The position numbers and the translations under genes were made by a program. Source: Leifsonia sp. AG29 (lineage in GTDB: Bacteria; Actinomycetota; Actinomycetes; Actinomycetales; Microbacteriaceae). Taken from it: DNA of 64,000 bases. The notes beneath the pieces were generated by a model. It was not told the DNA's origin. It made no database searches and worked only from the letters and a program-made list of their open reading frames with translations. Positions 1 through 7,421 of the stretch are shown here, in pieces. Each line of letters begins with the position of its first letter. Position 1 is the first letter of the stretch. Location: assembly GCF_009765225.1 (NCBI RefSeq), contig NZ_VMSF01000001.1, positions 2,604,001-2,668,000 on the forward strand, read 5' to 3'.

Positions 1-1
1 A

Positions 2-400
2 GCGTTCCTTCTGACGCTGCCGTTCCAGCAGCGCTTCCAGAAGCTGAGCGCGTTCGATCAGGGCGTCTACCTGGTCCTCGTCTTCCTCGCGGTCGCGATC
101 ACGCTGCTCGCCCTGGCGCCGGTCAGCCTCCACCGACTCCTGTTCCGGCAGAAGGCGAAGACCGAGCTGGTGGGCATCGGCAACGCCCTGCTGATCGTGT
201 GCCTGGCCGCCGCCTCCCTGCTGTTCACCGGGATCGTGCTGTTCATCGTCGACTTCCTCCTCTCGCCGACGGCCGGGTTCATCGCCGCGGGATGCGTGTT
301 CCTGCTCCTCCTCGTCATCTGGATCGTGCTGCCGCTCGCGATCCGGGCGCGCCACGCGCATCGCAACGGCACCGCTCGGGACTCGCGCCCGGTCGGTTGA
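2..400 (+). CDS. DUF6328 family membrane protein (3' part)
   Basis: The 5' end lies outside the window; the frame is open from base 2 and stops at 400. The visible 132 residues begin with a short stretch ending in the motif LPFQQRF, which I recognise as typical of the DUF6328 family. Three hydrophobic segments follow (about visible residues 23-40, 60-83 and 86-108), and a short basic tail ends in RPVG. It is therefore an integral membrane protein of unknown biochemical role. It is followed after 20 bp by the convergent M50 protease gene. The family call is from recall of the motif; the membrane topology is visible in the sequence. Confidence 0.75.
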   Translation, partial: AFLLTLPFQQRFQKLSAFDQGVYLVLVFLAVAITLLALAPVSLHRLLFRQKAKTELVGIGNALLIVCLAAASLLFTGIVLFIVDFLLSPTAGFIAAGCVFLLLLVIWIVLPLAIRARHAHRNGTARDSRPVG

Positions 401-420
401 GCAACGACGCCCATCCGCGC

Positions 421-2751
421 TCAGGGCGTCGGCGCGGGAGTGGGCGTCGCGGTCGGTGCGGGCGTCGGCTCCGCCGGGGCGTCCGTCGACCCGGGCACCG
501 CGGTGGGCGCGTCGGTCGGAGCCGGGGTGGTCCCGTCGGCCGGCGCGGGTGCCGACGTGGACCCGGACCCGGTCGCCCCTCCCGGCACCGCGGAGGACGT
601 GGGCTCCGGCGCCGGCGTCGAGCTGGAGGCGCCGCCTCCCGCCTGCACCGGTGTCGCTCTCGGGTCCTGCTTCACGATGTCCTTGAGCTGCTGCTCGTAG
701 GCGAGGAGCCGCGCCTGCACGTCCGAGAGCGCGAGGCCCTGCAGGTTCTTGGAGAACGACATGATCTGCGCCCAGAGCGAGGTCAGCTTGGTCATCGACG
801 CCGCATCGAGCGGGTGATCGAGGGTGAGTACGAGCTGGTCGGCGAGTGCCGCGGTGAGGCAGTTGAGGCATCCGTAGTTGGCCGCCGCCGACAGGTTCTG
901 CGGGACGACCACGTGCGACTGCCCGACGACCAGCACCACCTGGAACCCGACGGCCACCGTCGTGCAGCCGCTGCAGTGGGCGAAGGCGTACGCCGAGTTG
1001 GTGTTGAGGGCCTGCTGGCCATCGGTGACCCAGACGAGTGCGAAGGCGACGTCGTAGAGCACCGAGCCATCCGTGGTGTTCACGGCGAGGGCCTGGTTGT
1101 CGCCGGGCTTGGGAGGGGCGGGCTTGGTGAAGGGGAATACCCACGTCGGCGACGTCCTGTCGCGCGGGGTCAGGATCATCGCGAGCTGCGGGTGGTCCGC
1201 GGTCGGCCGAGCACCGCCTCCCGGCCAGATCGTCGTGGCGACGCCGGACGCTCCGGTCGAGAGCCGGCCGGGCTGGTAGGAGGCGGGCGCCACGATGTCC
1301 GAGATCGTCCCGCGCTCGTACGGCTGGATCGGGCGGTAGGCCTGCGGCGCCGGCCACCAGGCGAAGGCCAGGCCTCCGACGAGGGCGAGGACGAGCGCGG
1401 CCGCGGCGCCACGGCGCACCGGGCGCCCGCGGGTCCCGACCCAGAGCCGGGTCAGCCCGGTCCGCGCCAGCCGGAAGAGGATGTACAGCGTACCGAGGAT
1501 CGGGAGGGCGACGGCCGCGATGAGCACGAGCTGAGCGCTGCCCGCGGCGAGGTCGCCCTTCCCGAAGGCCCCGGCGAGCGCGTGGGCGCGCTCGGCGATG
1601 GCGACGACGGCCGTCGCGATCACGCGGGGCAGCGTGAGCACCATCATCACCAGCGAGAAGAGCAGCATCGGGACGACGAAGAGCACCCACACGCAGACGA
1701 CGGCGCGAGCCCACGGCTTCAGGGTCCGCGACTCGGCGCGGCGCCACCTCCAGGGCAGGAGCCCGAGGAGGGTCGGCTTGATCCGCTGGAACAGGTCGGG
1801 GACGCCGGTGATGTCGGCGAGCACGTGGTACCCGTCGAAGCGGACGGTGGGGAGGAGCTGGTGCACCATCTGGAGCAGCTGCGTCAGCGCCACGAGGAGC
1901 AGGGCGTCCCACCGGGTCGCCCACCAGATCCCGACGATCACGACCGCGACGATGGCGTTGAAGTAGAGCCCGCCCAGGTCGGTCCGGATCCGGCCGGCGC
2001 GGCCCAGGCGGTAGGAGTCGGTCACGTCGGTGAAGAACGCGGGCCAGAACAGGTAGAGCCCGGCGCCCATGCGCCCCGGGGTCGCGCCTCCGTACCGGGC
2101 AGCAGCGGCGTGGCCGAACTCGTGGAAGCCGGCGGAGAGCACCGTCACGGCCACGATCAGCAGGAGGACGCCCGGGTCCTGGAAGGCGTGATAGGTCGCG
2201 GCGGCGAGTCCCTCCACGAACAGCAGCCACCAGCAGGCGGCCAGGAAGACGCAGAGCACCGGGATGACGACCAGCGGGTGGAAGAGCTTCGAGAACGGCG
2301 CCGTGACGCGCTGGGTCACGGCCGGGTCGGTGATCTCCTTGCGGAGCCGGAGGCCGAGCAACGGGCTCGACCGCTTCACCTCGGGCTCGCTGCCGTCCGC
2401 GCGCGTGAGCAGGCCGAGCGGCCGGAGGGACGAGTCGACCAGGTGGACGACGTCCTCCGGGCGGACCAGGCGGCCCAGTCGCGCGCTGACCCGCCCGGCG
2501 ATCTGCTCGACGCTGCTCTGCCCGTCCACCTCTTCGAGCGTGGCGAACAGGAGGGGCGTCAGCTGGAGCGTCTGCCCGTCGCCGCGTCGCGCCAGGGAGG
2601 GGGGCTCGCGGTAGCCCGATCCCTTCATGGCGCCGATCAGCTCGACACCCTGAGCCCGGGCCAGGACCTCCGAGGCCCGGGCGGAGGTCTGCGCGTCCGA
2701 CGGGTCCGACGCGTCGCGGACCTCCGGCCCGGGATCCGGTGCGATCGTCAC
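421..2751 (-). CDS. PqqD/RRE-like domain fused to M50-family membrane zinc protease
   Basis: This 776-residue multi-pass membrane protein starts at GTG 2751, seven bases after the stop of the upstream repeat protein, so the two are very likely co-transcribed. Residues about 30-118 (REPPSLARRGDGQTLQLTP onward to RPLGLL) look like a PqqD-type winged-helix peptide-recognition domain. Membrane segments then frame the zinc motif HEFGH (210-214) and a second metal-ligand motif FDGYH (305-309), as in M50 site-2-protease-like enzymes and the peptide zinc metalloproteases of RiPP clusters. After more membrane segments (to about residue 495) comes an extracytoplasmic domain with two CxxC pairs (CSGC and CLNC), then a low-complexity Pro/Thr/Ala/Ser tail of about 75 residues. 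An extended frame upstream of 2751 is a shadow of the neighbour. A proteolytic or export role on the upstream protein is inferred. Confidence 0.8.
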   Translation of the reverse strand: MTIAPDPGPEVRDASDPSDAQTSARASEVLARAQGVELIGAMKGSGYREPPSLARRGDGQTLQLTPLLFATLEEVDGQSSVEQIAGRVSARLGRLVRPEDVVHLVDSSLRPLGLLTRADGSEPEVKRSSPLLGLRLRKEITDPAVTQRVTAPFSKLFHPLVVIPVLCVFLAACWWLLFVEGLAAATYHAFQDPGVLLLIVAVTVLSAGFHEFGHAAAARYGGATPGRMGAGLYLFWPAFFTDVTDSYRLGRAGRIRTDLGGLYFNAIVAVVIVGIWWATRWDALLLVALTQLLQMVHQLLPTVRFDGYHVLADITGVPDLFQRIKPTLLGLLPWRWRRAESRTLKPWARAVVCVWVLFVVPMLLFSLVMMVLTLPRVIATAVVAIAERAHALAGAFGKGDLAAGSAQLVLIAAVALPILGTLYILFRLARTGLTRLWVGTRGRPVRRGAAAALVLALVGGLAFAWWPAPQAYRPIQPYERGTISDIVAPASYQPGRLSTGASGVATTIWPGGGARPTADHPQLAMILTPRDRTSPTWVFPFTKPAPPKPGDNQALAVNTTDGSVLYDVAFALVWVTDGQQALNTNSAYAFAHCSGCTTVAVGFQVVLVVGQSHVVVPQNLSAAANYGCLNCLTAALADQLVLTLDHPLDAASMTKLTSLWAQIMSFSKNLQGLALSDVQARLLAYEQQLKDIVKQDPRATPVQAGGGASSSTPAPEPTSSAVPGGATGSGSTSAPAPADGTTPAPTDAPTAVPGSTDAPAEPTPAPTATPTPAPTP

Positions 2752-2758
2752 CGGCGGG

Positions 2759-3433
2759 TCACGGCTGGGTGGTCGACGTCGGCGTGGTGCCGCCCGCGGC
2801 CGGGTCGCCGATGGTCGACTGCTGGCCGGCGGTCGCGTCCGCCGAGCCGGTGATGCTCTGGTCGATCGCCGCGTCCTGGTGCGACACAGCCGCGGCCTGG
2901 CTGTCGATCGAGCCGATGTTCGCGGCCACGGAGGCGTCGATGGGTGCCGCGACGTTCGCGTTCGCGGCCACCGCGCCGTTGATCGGGGCGGCGATGTGCG
3001 CATCCGCCGCCGCGTTGATGTCGACGTTCAGCAGGTTGCCGTCGGTGAGCGAGCCCGATGAGGTGGCGGTGGGCGCCGGCGCCGGGGCCGTCGTCGTGTC
3101 GGCCGTCGGCGACATGTCGCTCACCTGGTGGGAGTTGGCCACCGCGTCGGCGGCGATGCCCTGCTGGATGCCGGCGGTCTGGTCGGCACCCGCGACGGCG
3201 GTCGAGCCGGCAGAGAGGAGGTTCGCGCTGGCCGACGCCTCGATCGGCGCGGCGACGTTGGCGTTCGCCGCGACACCGAGGTCGACCGGGGCGACCAGCC
3301 CGAGGCCGAGGTTGAGGTCGGCGTTGAGGTCGAGGATGGAGGCGACCTCCTTGTCGGGGAGCGGCGTCGCGCCTTCGGCCGCCAGCTCGTCGGCGGAGAG
3401 GGGTTCGAGGTCGGCGTTGCTCGCGTCGTTCAT
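2759..3433 (-). CDS. Internally duplicated Ala/Asn-rich protein, possible peptide precursor
   Basis: A 224-residue protein with a clear ribosome site (GGAG six bases before ATG 3433). It has no hydrophobic signal peptide. The first 40 residues look leader-like (acidic, with LPDKEVASILDLN). Residues 48-93 and 149-194 are an ungapped 46-residue direct duplication with 26 identities, rich in Ala, Asn and Val around the motif NANVAAPI; smaller half-repeats of the same motif occur inside each copy. The spacer and C-terminus are Pro/Thr/Ser/Ala rich. Similar proteins next to M50 proteases in actinobacteria are often labelled peptidoglycan-binding, but I see no recognisable binding domain. The leader-like start, repeated core and adjacent RRE-protease fusion suggest a secreted or processed peptide precursor; this is inference. 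Confidence 0.75.
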   Translation of the reverse strand: MNDASNADLEPLSADELAAEGATPLPDKEVASILDLNADLNLGLGLVAPVDLGVAANANVAAPIEASASANLLSAGSTAVAGADQTAGIQQGIAADAVANSHQVSDMSPTADTTTAPAPAPTATSSGSLTDGNLLNVDINAAADAHIAAPINGAVAANANVAAPIDASVAANIGSIDSQAAAVSHQDAAIDQSITGSADATAGQQSTIGDPAAGGTTPTSTTQP

Positions 3434-3871
3434 CTGTTGCTCCGTCTCCGGCGCACGGGGCGCCCGGTCGAATGCAGTCCCGCGATCGGTGGTGATCGCA
3501 TGATCTGCGCAGTACGCGAAGGACCTTACACGCGTGATCTTCTGCGTCGAGATCGTTCACATTCGGCTTCTCTCGTGCTATGCACAGCCCTTCCGTGTAA
3601 GGTGAAGTGTCCGGCCCGGCGAAGAAGACCCCGGGTTCCGGAGTTGATCACGCGCTTCTGATCGTGCGACGCGGCGTTTCCCGCCCGCGTTTCGCGTCCG
3701 GGCTCCGCGTGCGGCCCTCCTCATCGGGGCGGAGGGAACCGCAGCCATCGACCCATCCCCCCACGACGAAGCGACCCGGCTCCTCCCGGAGCCCCCCAGA
3801 CGTCCGTACCGACTCCCGGTGCGGCGACCGGAACCGATCCCTCGGTTCCCAAAAGAAGGAAAGAAGAAACG
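3434..3871. other. 438-bp intergenic region between divergent genes
   Basis: This region separates the minus-strand repeat-protein gene from the plus-strand cold-shock gene and must hold both promoters. I see no convincing gene; the open frames here are shadows. A part near 3530-3600 is less GC-rich than its surroundings, as expected for promoters, but no -35/-10 pair with good spacing can be assigned. The last 200 bases may be a long 5' untranslated region of the cold-shock gene, as in many csp genes. Confidence 0.5.
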
Positions 3872-4081
3872 ATGGCCTCAGGCACCGTCAAATGGTTCAA
3901 CACGGAGAAGGGGTACGGGTTCATCGCCCCGGATGACGGCACTGCCGACGTCTTCGCCCACTTCAGTGAGATCGCGGCCGACAAGGGCGAGTTCCGCAAC
4001 CTCGCCGAGAACCAGAAGGTCGAGTACGAGATCACCCGCGGACCCAAGGGTCTCCAGGCGGCGAACATCCGCCCGCTCTGA
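3872..4081 (+). CDS. Cold-shock protein, CspA family
   Basis: A 69-residue protein of standard CspA length. It shows both nucleic-acid-binding motifs of the cold-shock domain: [12 protein letters not shown] (RNP1, residues 7-18) and DVFAHF (RNP2, about 26-31). It is a single OB-fold protein that binds single-stranded RNA/DNA and acts as an RNA chaperone. A purine-rich stretch (AAGAAGGAAAGAAGAAACG) before the ATG is the ribosome site. A strong intrinsic terminator follows at once, so the gene is monocistronic. Confidence 0.97.
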   Translation: MASGTVKWFNTEKGYGFIAPDDGTADVFAHFSEIAADKGEFRNLAENQKVEYEITRGPKGLQAANIRPL

Positions 4082-4089
4082 CCCCCGAG

Positions 4090-4125
4090 AAGTGCCCGGC
4101 CCGTGCGGCCGGGCACTTCCCTTTT
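4090..4125 (+). terminator. Intrinsic terminator of the cold-shock gene
   Basis: A perfect 12-bp stem (AAGTGCCCGGCC at 4090-4101 pairing with 4107-4118) with a five-base loop is followed by CCCTTTT. It begins nine bases after the cold-shock stop codon. Confidence 0.92.
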
Positions 4126-4212
4126 AAGCCGGGAGTCGAGCCCGGATGCGCCGCCCTGACGCGGGCCCTTCGGCCCTGCTCCGGCGGGGCCGCCGTCGCC
4201 AGACTCGCAGGC

Positions 4213-5238
4213 GTGACTCGAGACGGTTCCCGCCCCTCCATGCGCGCCTGGCGCACGACCGGTGCGCCAGGAGGGCTCGAGCTGACCGCGCTCCCCGTCC
4301 CCGTGCCGTCCGGCACGGAGCTCCTCGTCCGCGTCGAGGTCTGCGGCATCTGCCGGACGGACCTCCATGTCGTCGACCACGAGATCCCCGTGCATCGCGA
4401 GCGCGTCGTCCCAGGTCATCAGGCCGTCGGCGTCGTCGAGGGCATCGGTCCGGCGGTCACGGCCTTCGCGGCCGGGGATCGCGTCGGCGTCGCGTGGCTC
4501 CGCCGCACGTGCGGCCAGTGCGACTACTGCCGCCGCGGCGCCGAGAATCTCTGCCCGGCCTCCGAGTACACGGGATGGGACGCCGACGGCGGATTCGCCG
4601 AGTACCTGACCGTGCCCGCGGCATACGCGTACCGGCTCGACGGTGCCATCGACCCCGTCGAGACGGCTCCGCTGCTCTGCGCCGGCATCATCGGGTACCG
4701 GGCGCTGATGCGCGCCGCCCTCCCTCCCGGCGGCACGCTCGGCATCTACGGGTTCGGGTCGAGCGCGCATGTCACGGCGCAACTGGCGATGGCCTCCGGG
4801 GCGACCGTGTACGCCATGACCCGAGGCGAGCAGAACCGGTCGCTCGCGCGAGAGCTCGGCGTGGCGTTCGTCGGGGGTGAAGCGGACGAGCCTCCCTCCC
4901 CGCTCGATTCGGCGATCGTGTTCGCGCCCGCCGGGGAGCTGGTCCCGGTGGCCCTCCGGGCGACGCGCAGCGGCGGGACCGTCGCGCTGGCCGGCATCGA
5001 GATGACCGACATCCCGTCGCTCGCCTACACCGAGACGCTGTTCCGCGAGCGGGACCTGCGGACGGTGACCGCCAACACGCGCGAAGACGGGGCGCGCTTC
5101 CTGAGACTCGCGCAGAGCCTGCGGCTCCGGCCGACGGTGACCCGCGTTCCGTTCGAGGGCCTCGGCGACGCGATCGCCGCGCTGCGCGACGGCACCGCCC
5201 GCGGCTCCCTCGTCCTCGGGGTGGGCCCGGGTCGCTGA
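4213..5238 (+). CDS. Zinc-dependent medium-chain alcohol dehydrogenase
   Basis: A 341-residue MDR-family enzyme. The catalytic zinc ligands are Cys44 (VCGICRTDLH) and His69 (GHQ). The structural zinc site has four cysteines at 100, 103, 106 and 114. A nucleotide-binding segment with GIYGFGSSAH follows near residue 180; it departs slightly from the usual GxGxxG. It should oxidise an alcohol or reduce an aldehyde with NAD(P); the substrate cannot be read. The GTG at 4213 is chosen because the sequence CAGACT ends seven bases before it, fitting a leaderless start as seen elsewhere in this window; ATG 4240 (MRAW) is a reasonable alternative. Confidence 0.88.
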   Translation: MTRDGSRPSMRAWRTTGAPGGLELTALPVPVPSGTELLVRVEVCGICRTDLHVVDHEIPVHRERVVPGHQAVGVVEGIGPAVTAFAAGDRVGVAWLRRTCGQCDYCRRGAENLCPASEYTGWDADGGFAEYLTVPAAYAYRLDGAIDPVETAPLLCAGIIGYRALMRAALPPGGTLGIYGFGSSAHVTAQLAMASGATVYAMTRGEQNRSLARELGVAFVGGEADEPPSPLDSAIVFAPAGELVPVALRATRSGGTVALAGIEMTDIPSLAYTETLFRERDLRTVTANTREDGARFLRLAQSLRLRPTVTRVPFEGLGDAIAALRDGTARGSLVLGVGPGR

Positions 5239-5303
5239 GTCCCGGGCGGCGCCACGCCGGTGCGGGAGGGGCGAAGGTCCCCGCCTCCAGCGGCGACCGG
5301 TTC

Positions 5304-5363
5304 TAGCGTCGGGCTATGAGCCTCCATGACCCGCGCTGCGCCGCGGCGGACCCCGGGGTCTGA
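5304..5363 (+). promoter_or_regulatory. -10 box and 15-codon leaderless upstream ORF of the antiporter gene
   Basis: The -10-like box TAGCGT (5304-5309) lies six bases before ATG 5316. That ATG opens a 15-codon frame (MSLHDPRCAAADPGV) ending with TGA at 5361-5363, four bases before GTG 5368, a possible antiporter start. It also overlaps the ATG at 5326 in another frame. If transcription starts at 5316, either a leaderless short peptide is translated and coupled to GTG 5368, or ATG 5326 is used directly with a ten-base leader. Confidence 0.4.
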
Positions 5364-6531
5364 CGACGTGAACTTCGGTCTGCTCGCTCTGGTCGTCGCC
5401 GTCGGATTCGCCGGGCCGCTTCTCGCGGCTCGCGACTCCTGGCATGTGCCGGTCGTGGTGGGCGAGCTGGCCGCCGGGATCGTCATCGGGGTCTCCGGCC
5501 TGCGGCTGGTCGACCCGTCGAGCGATGACTTCACCCTGCTCGCCGACATCGGATTCGGCCTCACCATGGTGGTCGTCGGCTCGCAGATCCCGATCCGCGA
5601 CACGTCGCTGCGCGGGTCCATCGGTCGCGGCATCCTGGGCGCCCTCGCTGTCGGCGTCGCCGCCGCCGTGCTGGGTGTCGGGATCGCAGCCCTGTTCTCG
5701 TCTGGCCACGCGGCTCTCTACGCCGTCCTGCTCGCCTCCTCGTCCGCGGCGCTCGTCTTGCCGATGCTGCGCTCGGTCGGCCTCTCCCGGGGGTCGCTCG
5801 GTCAGCTCGTCGCCCAGATCGCCGTGGCCGACATCGCCTGCATCGTCGCGCTGCCGCTCGTCGTGGCTCCCGCCCGCGCCGGAGGGGCGGCGCTCGCGGT
5901 GGCCGTCATCGCCATCGCGGCCGCGATCCTCGCCGTGGTGCTCGTCCGCCTGCAGCGGACGGGGGCCAGGCGCCGCCTCCACATGTACTCGGAGCGCCGC
6001 CGCTTCGCCCTCGAACTCAGGCTCAGCCTCCTCGTGCTGTTCGCCTTCGCGGCGATCGCCCAGTTCGCCGGGCTCTCGATCATGATCGCGGGCTTCGCGG
6101 TCGGGCTGGTGCTGTCGGCGGGGACCGAACCGCACCGGCTCGCCCGCCAGCTGTTCGGCATGACGGAGGGGTTCTTCGGGCCGCTCTTCTTCGTCTGGCT
6201 GGGCGCCTCCATCGATCTGCGGGCGCTCGGCGCTCACCCGGCCATGATCGTCCTCGGCGTGGTGCTGGGGGTGGCCGCGGTCGCCGCTCACCTCGTCTCC
6301 CGCGCCGCCGGGCTCCCGCTCGGGCAGGGGGTGGCCTCGGCCGGCCAGCTCGGCGTGCCCGTCGCCGCGGTCACGCTGGGCATCCGCACCGGCGCCCTGC
6401 TCCCGGGCGAGGACGGCGCGATCCTCCTCGGCGCCCTCGTCAGCGTCGGCTTCGCGACCCTCGCCGTCGCGACGCTGGCGAGACGGCAGAAAGCCGCCGG
6501 CGCCCCGACGGCGAGGGACCTTCGTCCCTGA
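5326..6531 (+). CDS. Cation:proton antiporter, CPA2 (KefB/NapA-like) family
   Basis: A 401-residue integral membrane protein with about 12-13 hydrophobic segments and no cytosolic TrkA-N domain. The opening LLALVVAVGFAGPLLA, the segment VVVGELAAGIVIG and the later GFFGPLFFVWLGASI are typical of the Na+/H+ exchanger domain of CPA2 transporters, which exchange Na+ or K+ for protons. The start is uncertain: ATG 5326 gives an Arg-rich tail of 14 residues before GTG 5368 (VNFGLLALV), and GTG 5368 would place the first helix at the N-terminus as is usual. Confidence 0.85.
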   Translation: MTRAAPRRTPGSDDVNFGLLALVVAVGFAGPLLAARDSWHVPVVVGELAAGIVIGVSGLRLVDPSSDDFTLLADIGFGLTMVVVGSQIPIRDTSLRGSIGRGILGALAVGVAAAVLGVGIAALFSSGHAALYAVLLASSSAALVLPMLRSVGLSRGSLGQLVAQIAVADIACIVALPLVVAPARAGGAALAVAVIAIAAAILAVVLVRLQRTGARRRLHMYSERRRFALELRLSLLVLFAFAAIAQFAGLSIMIAGFAVGLVLSAGTEPHRLARQLFGMTEGFFGPLFFVWLGASIDLRALGAHPAMIVLGVVLGVAAVAAHLVSRAAGLPLGQGVASAGQLGVPVAAVTLGIRTGALLPGEDGAILLGALVSVGFATLAVATLARRQKAAGAPTARDLRP

Positions 6532-6582
6532 CCGGCGCCCCGGTCGTCCTCCGATCCTGAGGGAGGCGACAGGAGGCACGCA

Positions 6583-6732
6583 GTGGAACACATCGCGAAC
6601 GGCGCGGGCACCTACCTCGGGTGGGGGCCTTTCGTCATCCAGCTCGGCAACCTGATCGTGATCGTGGCGATGCTCGTGCTCTTCGTGCTCGCGATCACCC
6701 TCCCGTTCCCGAAGGCGAGGCGGCGGAGGTGA
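6583..6732 (+). CDS. Small single-span membrane protein heading the cytochrome b operon
   Basis: A 49-residue frame with an excellent ribosome site (AGGAGG seven bases before GTG 6583). It has an amphipathic start, one hydrophobic helix (about residues 17-43) and a basic end (KARRRR), predicting an N-out/C-in single-span peptide. Its stop overlaps the GTG start of cytochrome b by four bases, so translation is coupled. It is probably a small subunit or assembly partner of the cytochrome b complex; that role is inferred from position only. Confidence 0.7.
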   Translation: MEHIANGAGTYLGWGPFVIQLGNLIVIVAMLVLFVLAITLPFPKARRRR

Positions 6733-7421
6733 GCACCCAGCTGAGGACGCCGCCGGCCGCGGGCGACGAGGAAGAGATCCACACCTGGACCGGCCGCCTG
6801 CGCCGGTGGCTGGTGCGCCGCCTGCCCCCGAAGAAGCTCCTCCCGCAGGAGCAGCCCAGTTACGTCGCGTCGTGGATCTACGTCTTCGGCATGGGCTCGC
6901 TCGCCGCCCTGGCGATGGTGATCCTCTCCGGGCTCGTGCTCAGTCTGAACGGGCCCGCCTGGTACCACGTGTCCGCGCTCGGCCACTACACGAACAGCGT
7001 GCACCTGTGGAGCGTCGAGCTGTTCTTCATGCTCATGGTCGTGCACCTGTGGGGGAAGTACTGGATGGCCGCGTGGCGGGGCGGCCGCGCACTGACCTGG
7101 ATCACGGGGATCCTCGCCTTCGCCGTATCGATCGGCGCCGGCTTCACCGGCTACCTGCTGCAGACCAACTTCGACTCGCAGTGGATCGCGTTCGAGGGGA
7201 AGGACGCGCTCAACGCGGTCGGGATCGGCGCGTGGTTCAACGTGGCCGACCTCGGGCAGATGTTCACGTGGCACGTCGTGCTCCTGCCGCTCGGGGTCGC
7301 CGCGATCGCTGCCCTGCACGTGCTGCTCGTGCGGGTCCACGGTGTCGTGCCGCCGCTCGACGCCGCAGAGACCGACGACCAGCTCGTCCGGCCCGGCAAC
7401 GAATCGGAGGGCGCACCGTGA
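6729..7421 (+). CDS. Cytochrome b, N-terminal (b6-type) subunit
   Basis: A 230-residue membrane protein corresponding to the four-helix haem-binding half of cytochrome b. The two bis-histidine haem sites are complete: His92 and His106 (13 residues between) in helix B, and His182 and His197 (14 residues between) in helix D. The 14-residue spacing is the b6/Gram-positive form. It should carry low- and high-potential b haems and pass electrons across the membrane. Both ends overlap neighbours by four bases. No Rieske protein, cytochrome c1 or oxidase gene lies nearby, so its electron donor and acceptor are unknown. GTG 6729 is chosen for the overlap with the preceding stop. Confidence 0.9.
   Translation: MSTQLRTPPAAGDEEEIHTWTGRLRRWLVRRLPPKKLLPQEQPSYVASWIYVFGMGSLAALAMVILSGLVLSLNGPAWYHVSALGHYTNSVHLWSVELFFMLMVVHLWGKYWMAAWRGGRALTWITGILAFAVSIGAGFTGYLLQTNFDSQWIAFEGKDALNAVGIGAWFNVADLGQMFTWHVVLLPLGVAAIAALHVLLVRVHGVVPPLDAAETDDQLVRPGNESEGAP

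Noticed and set aside
199-2853. 884-residue plus-strand frame opposite the M50 protease
   Set aside because: Composition is Arg/Gly/His-rich without any motif; it is the antisense shadow of a gene with HEFGH and membrane segments.
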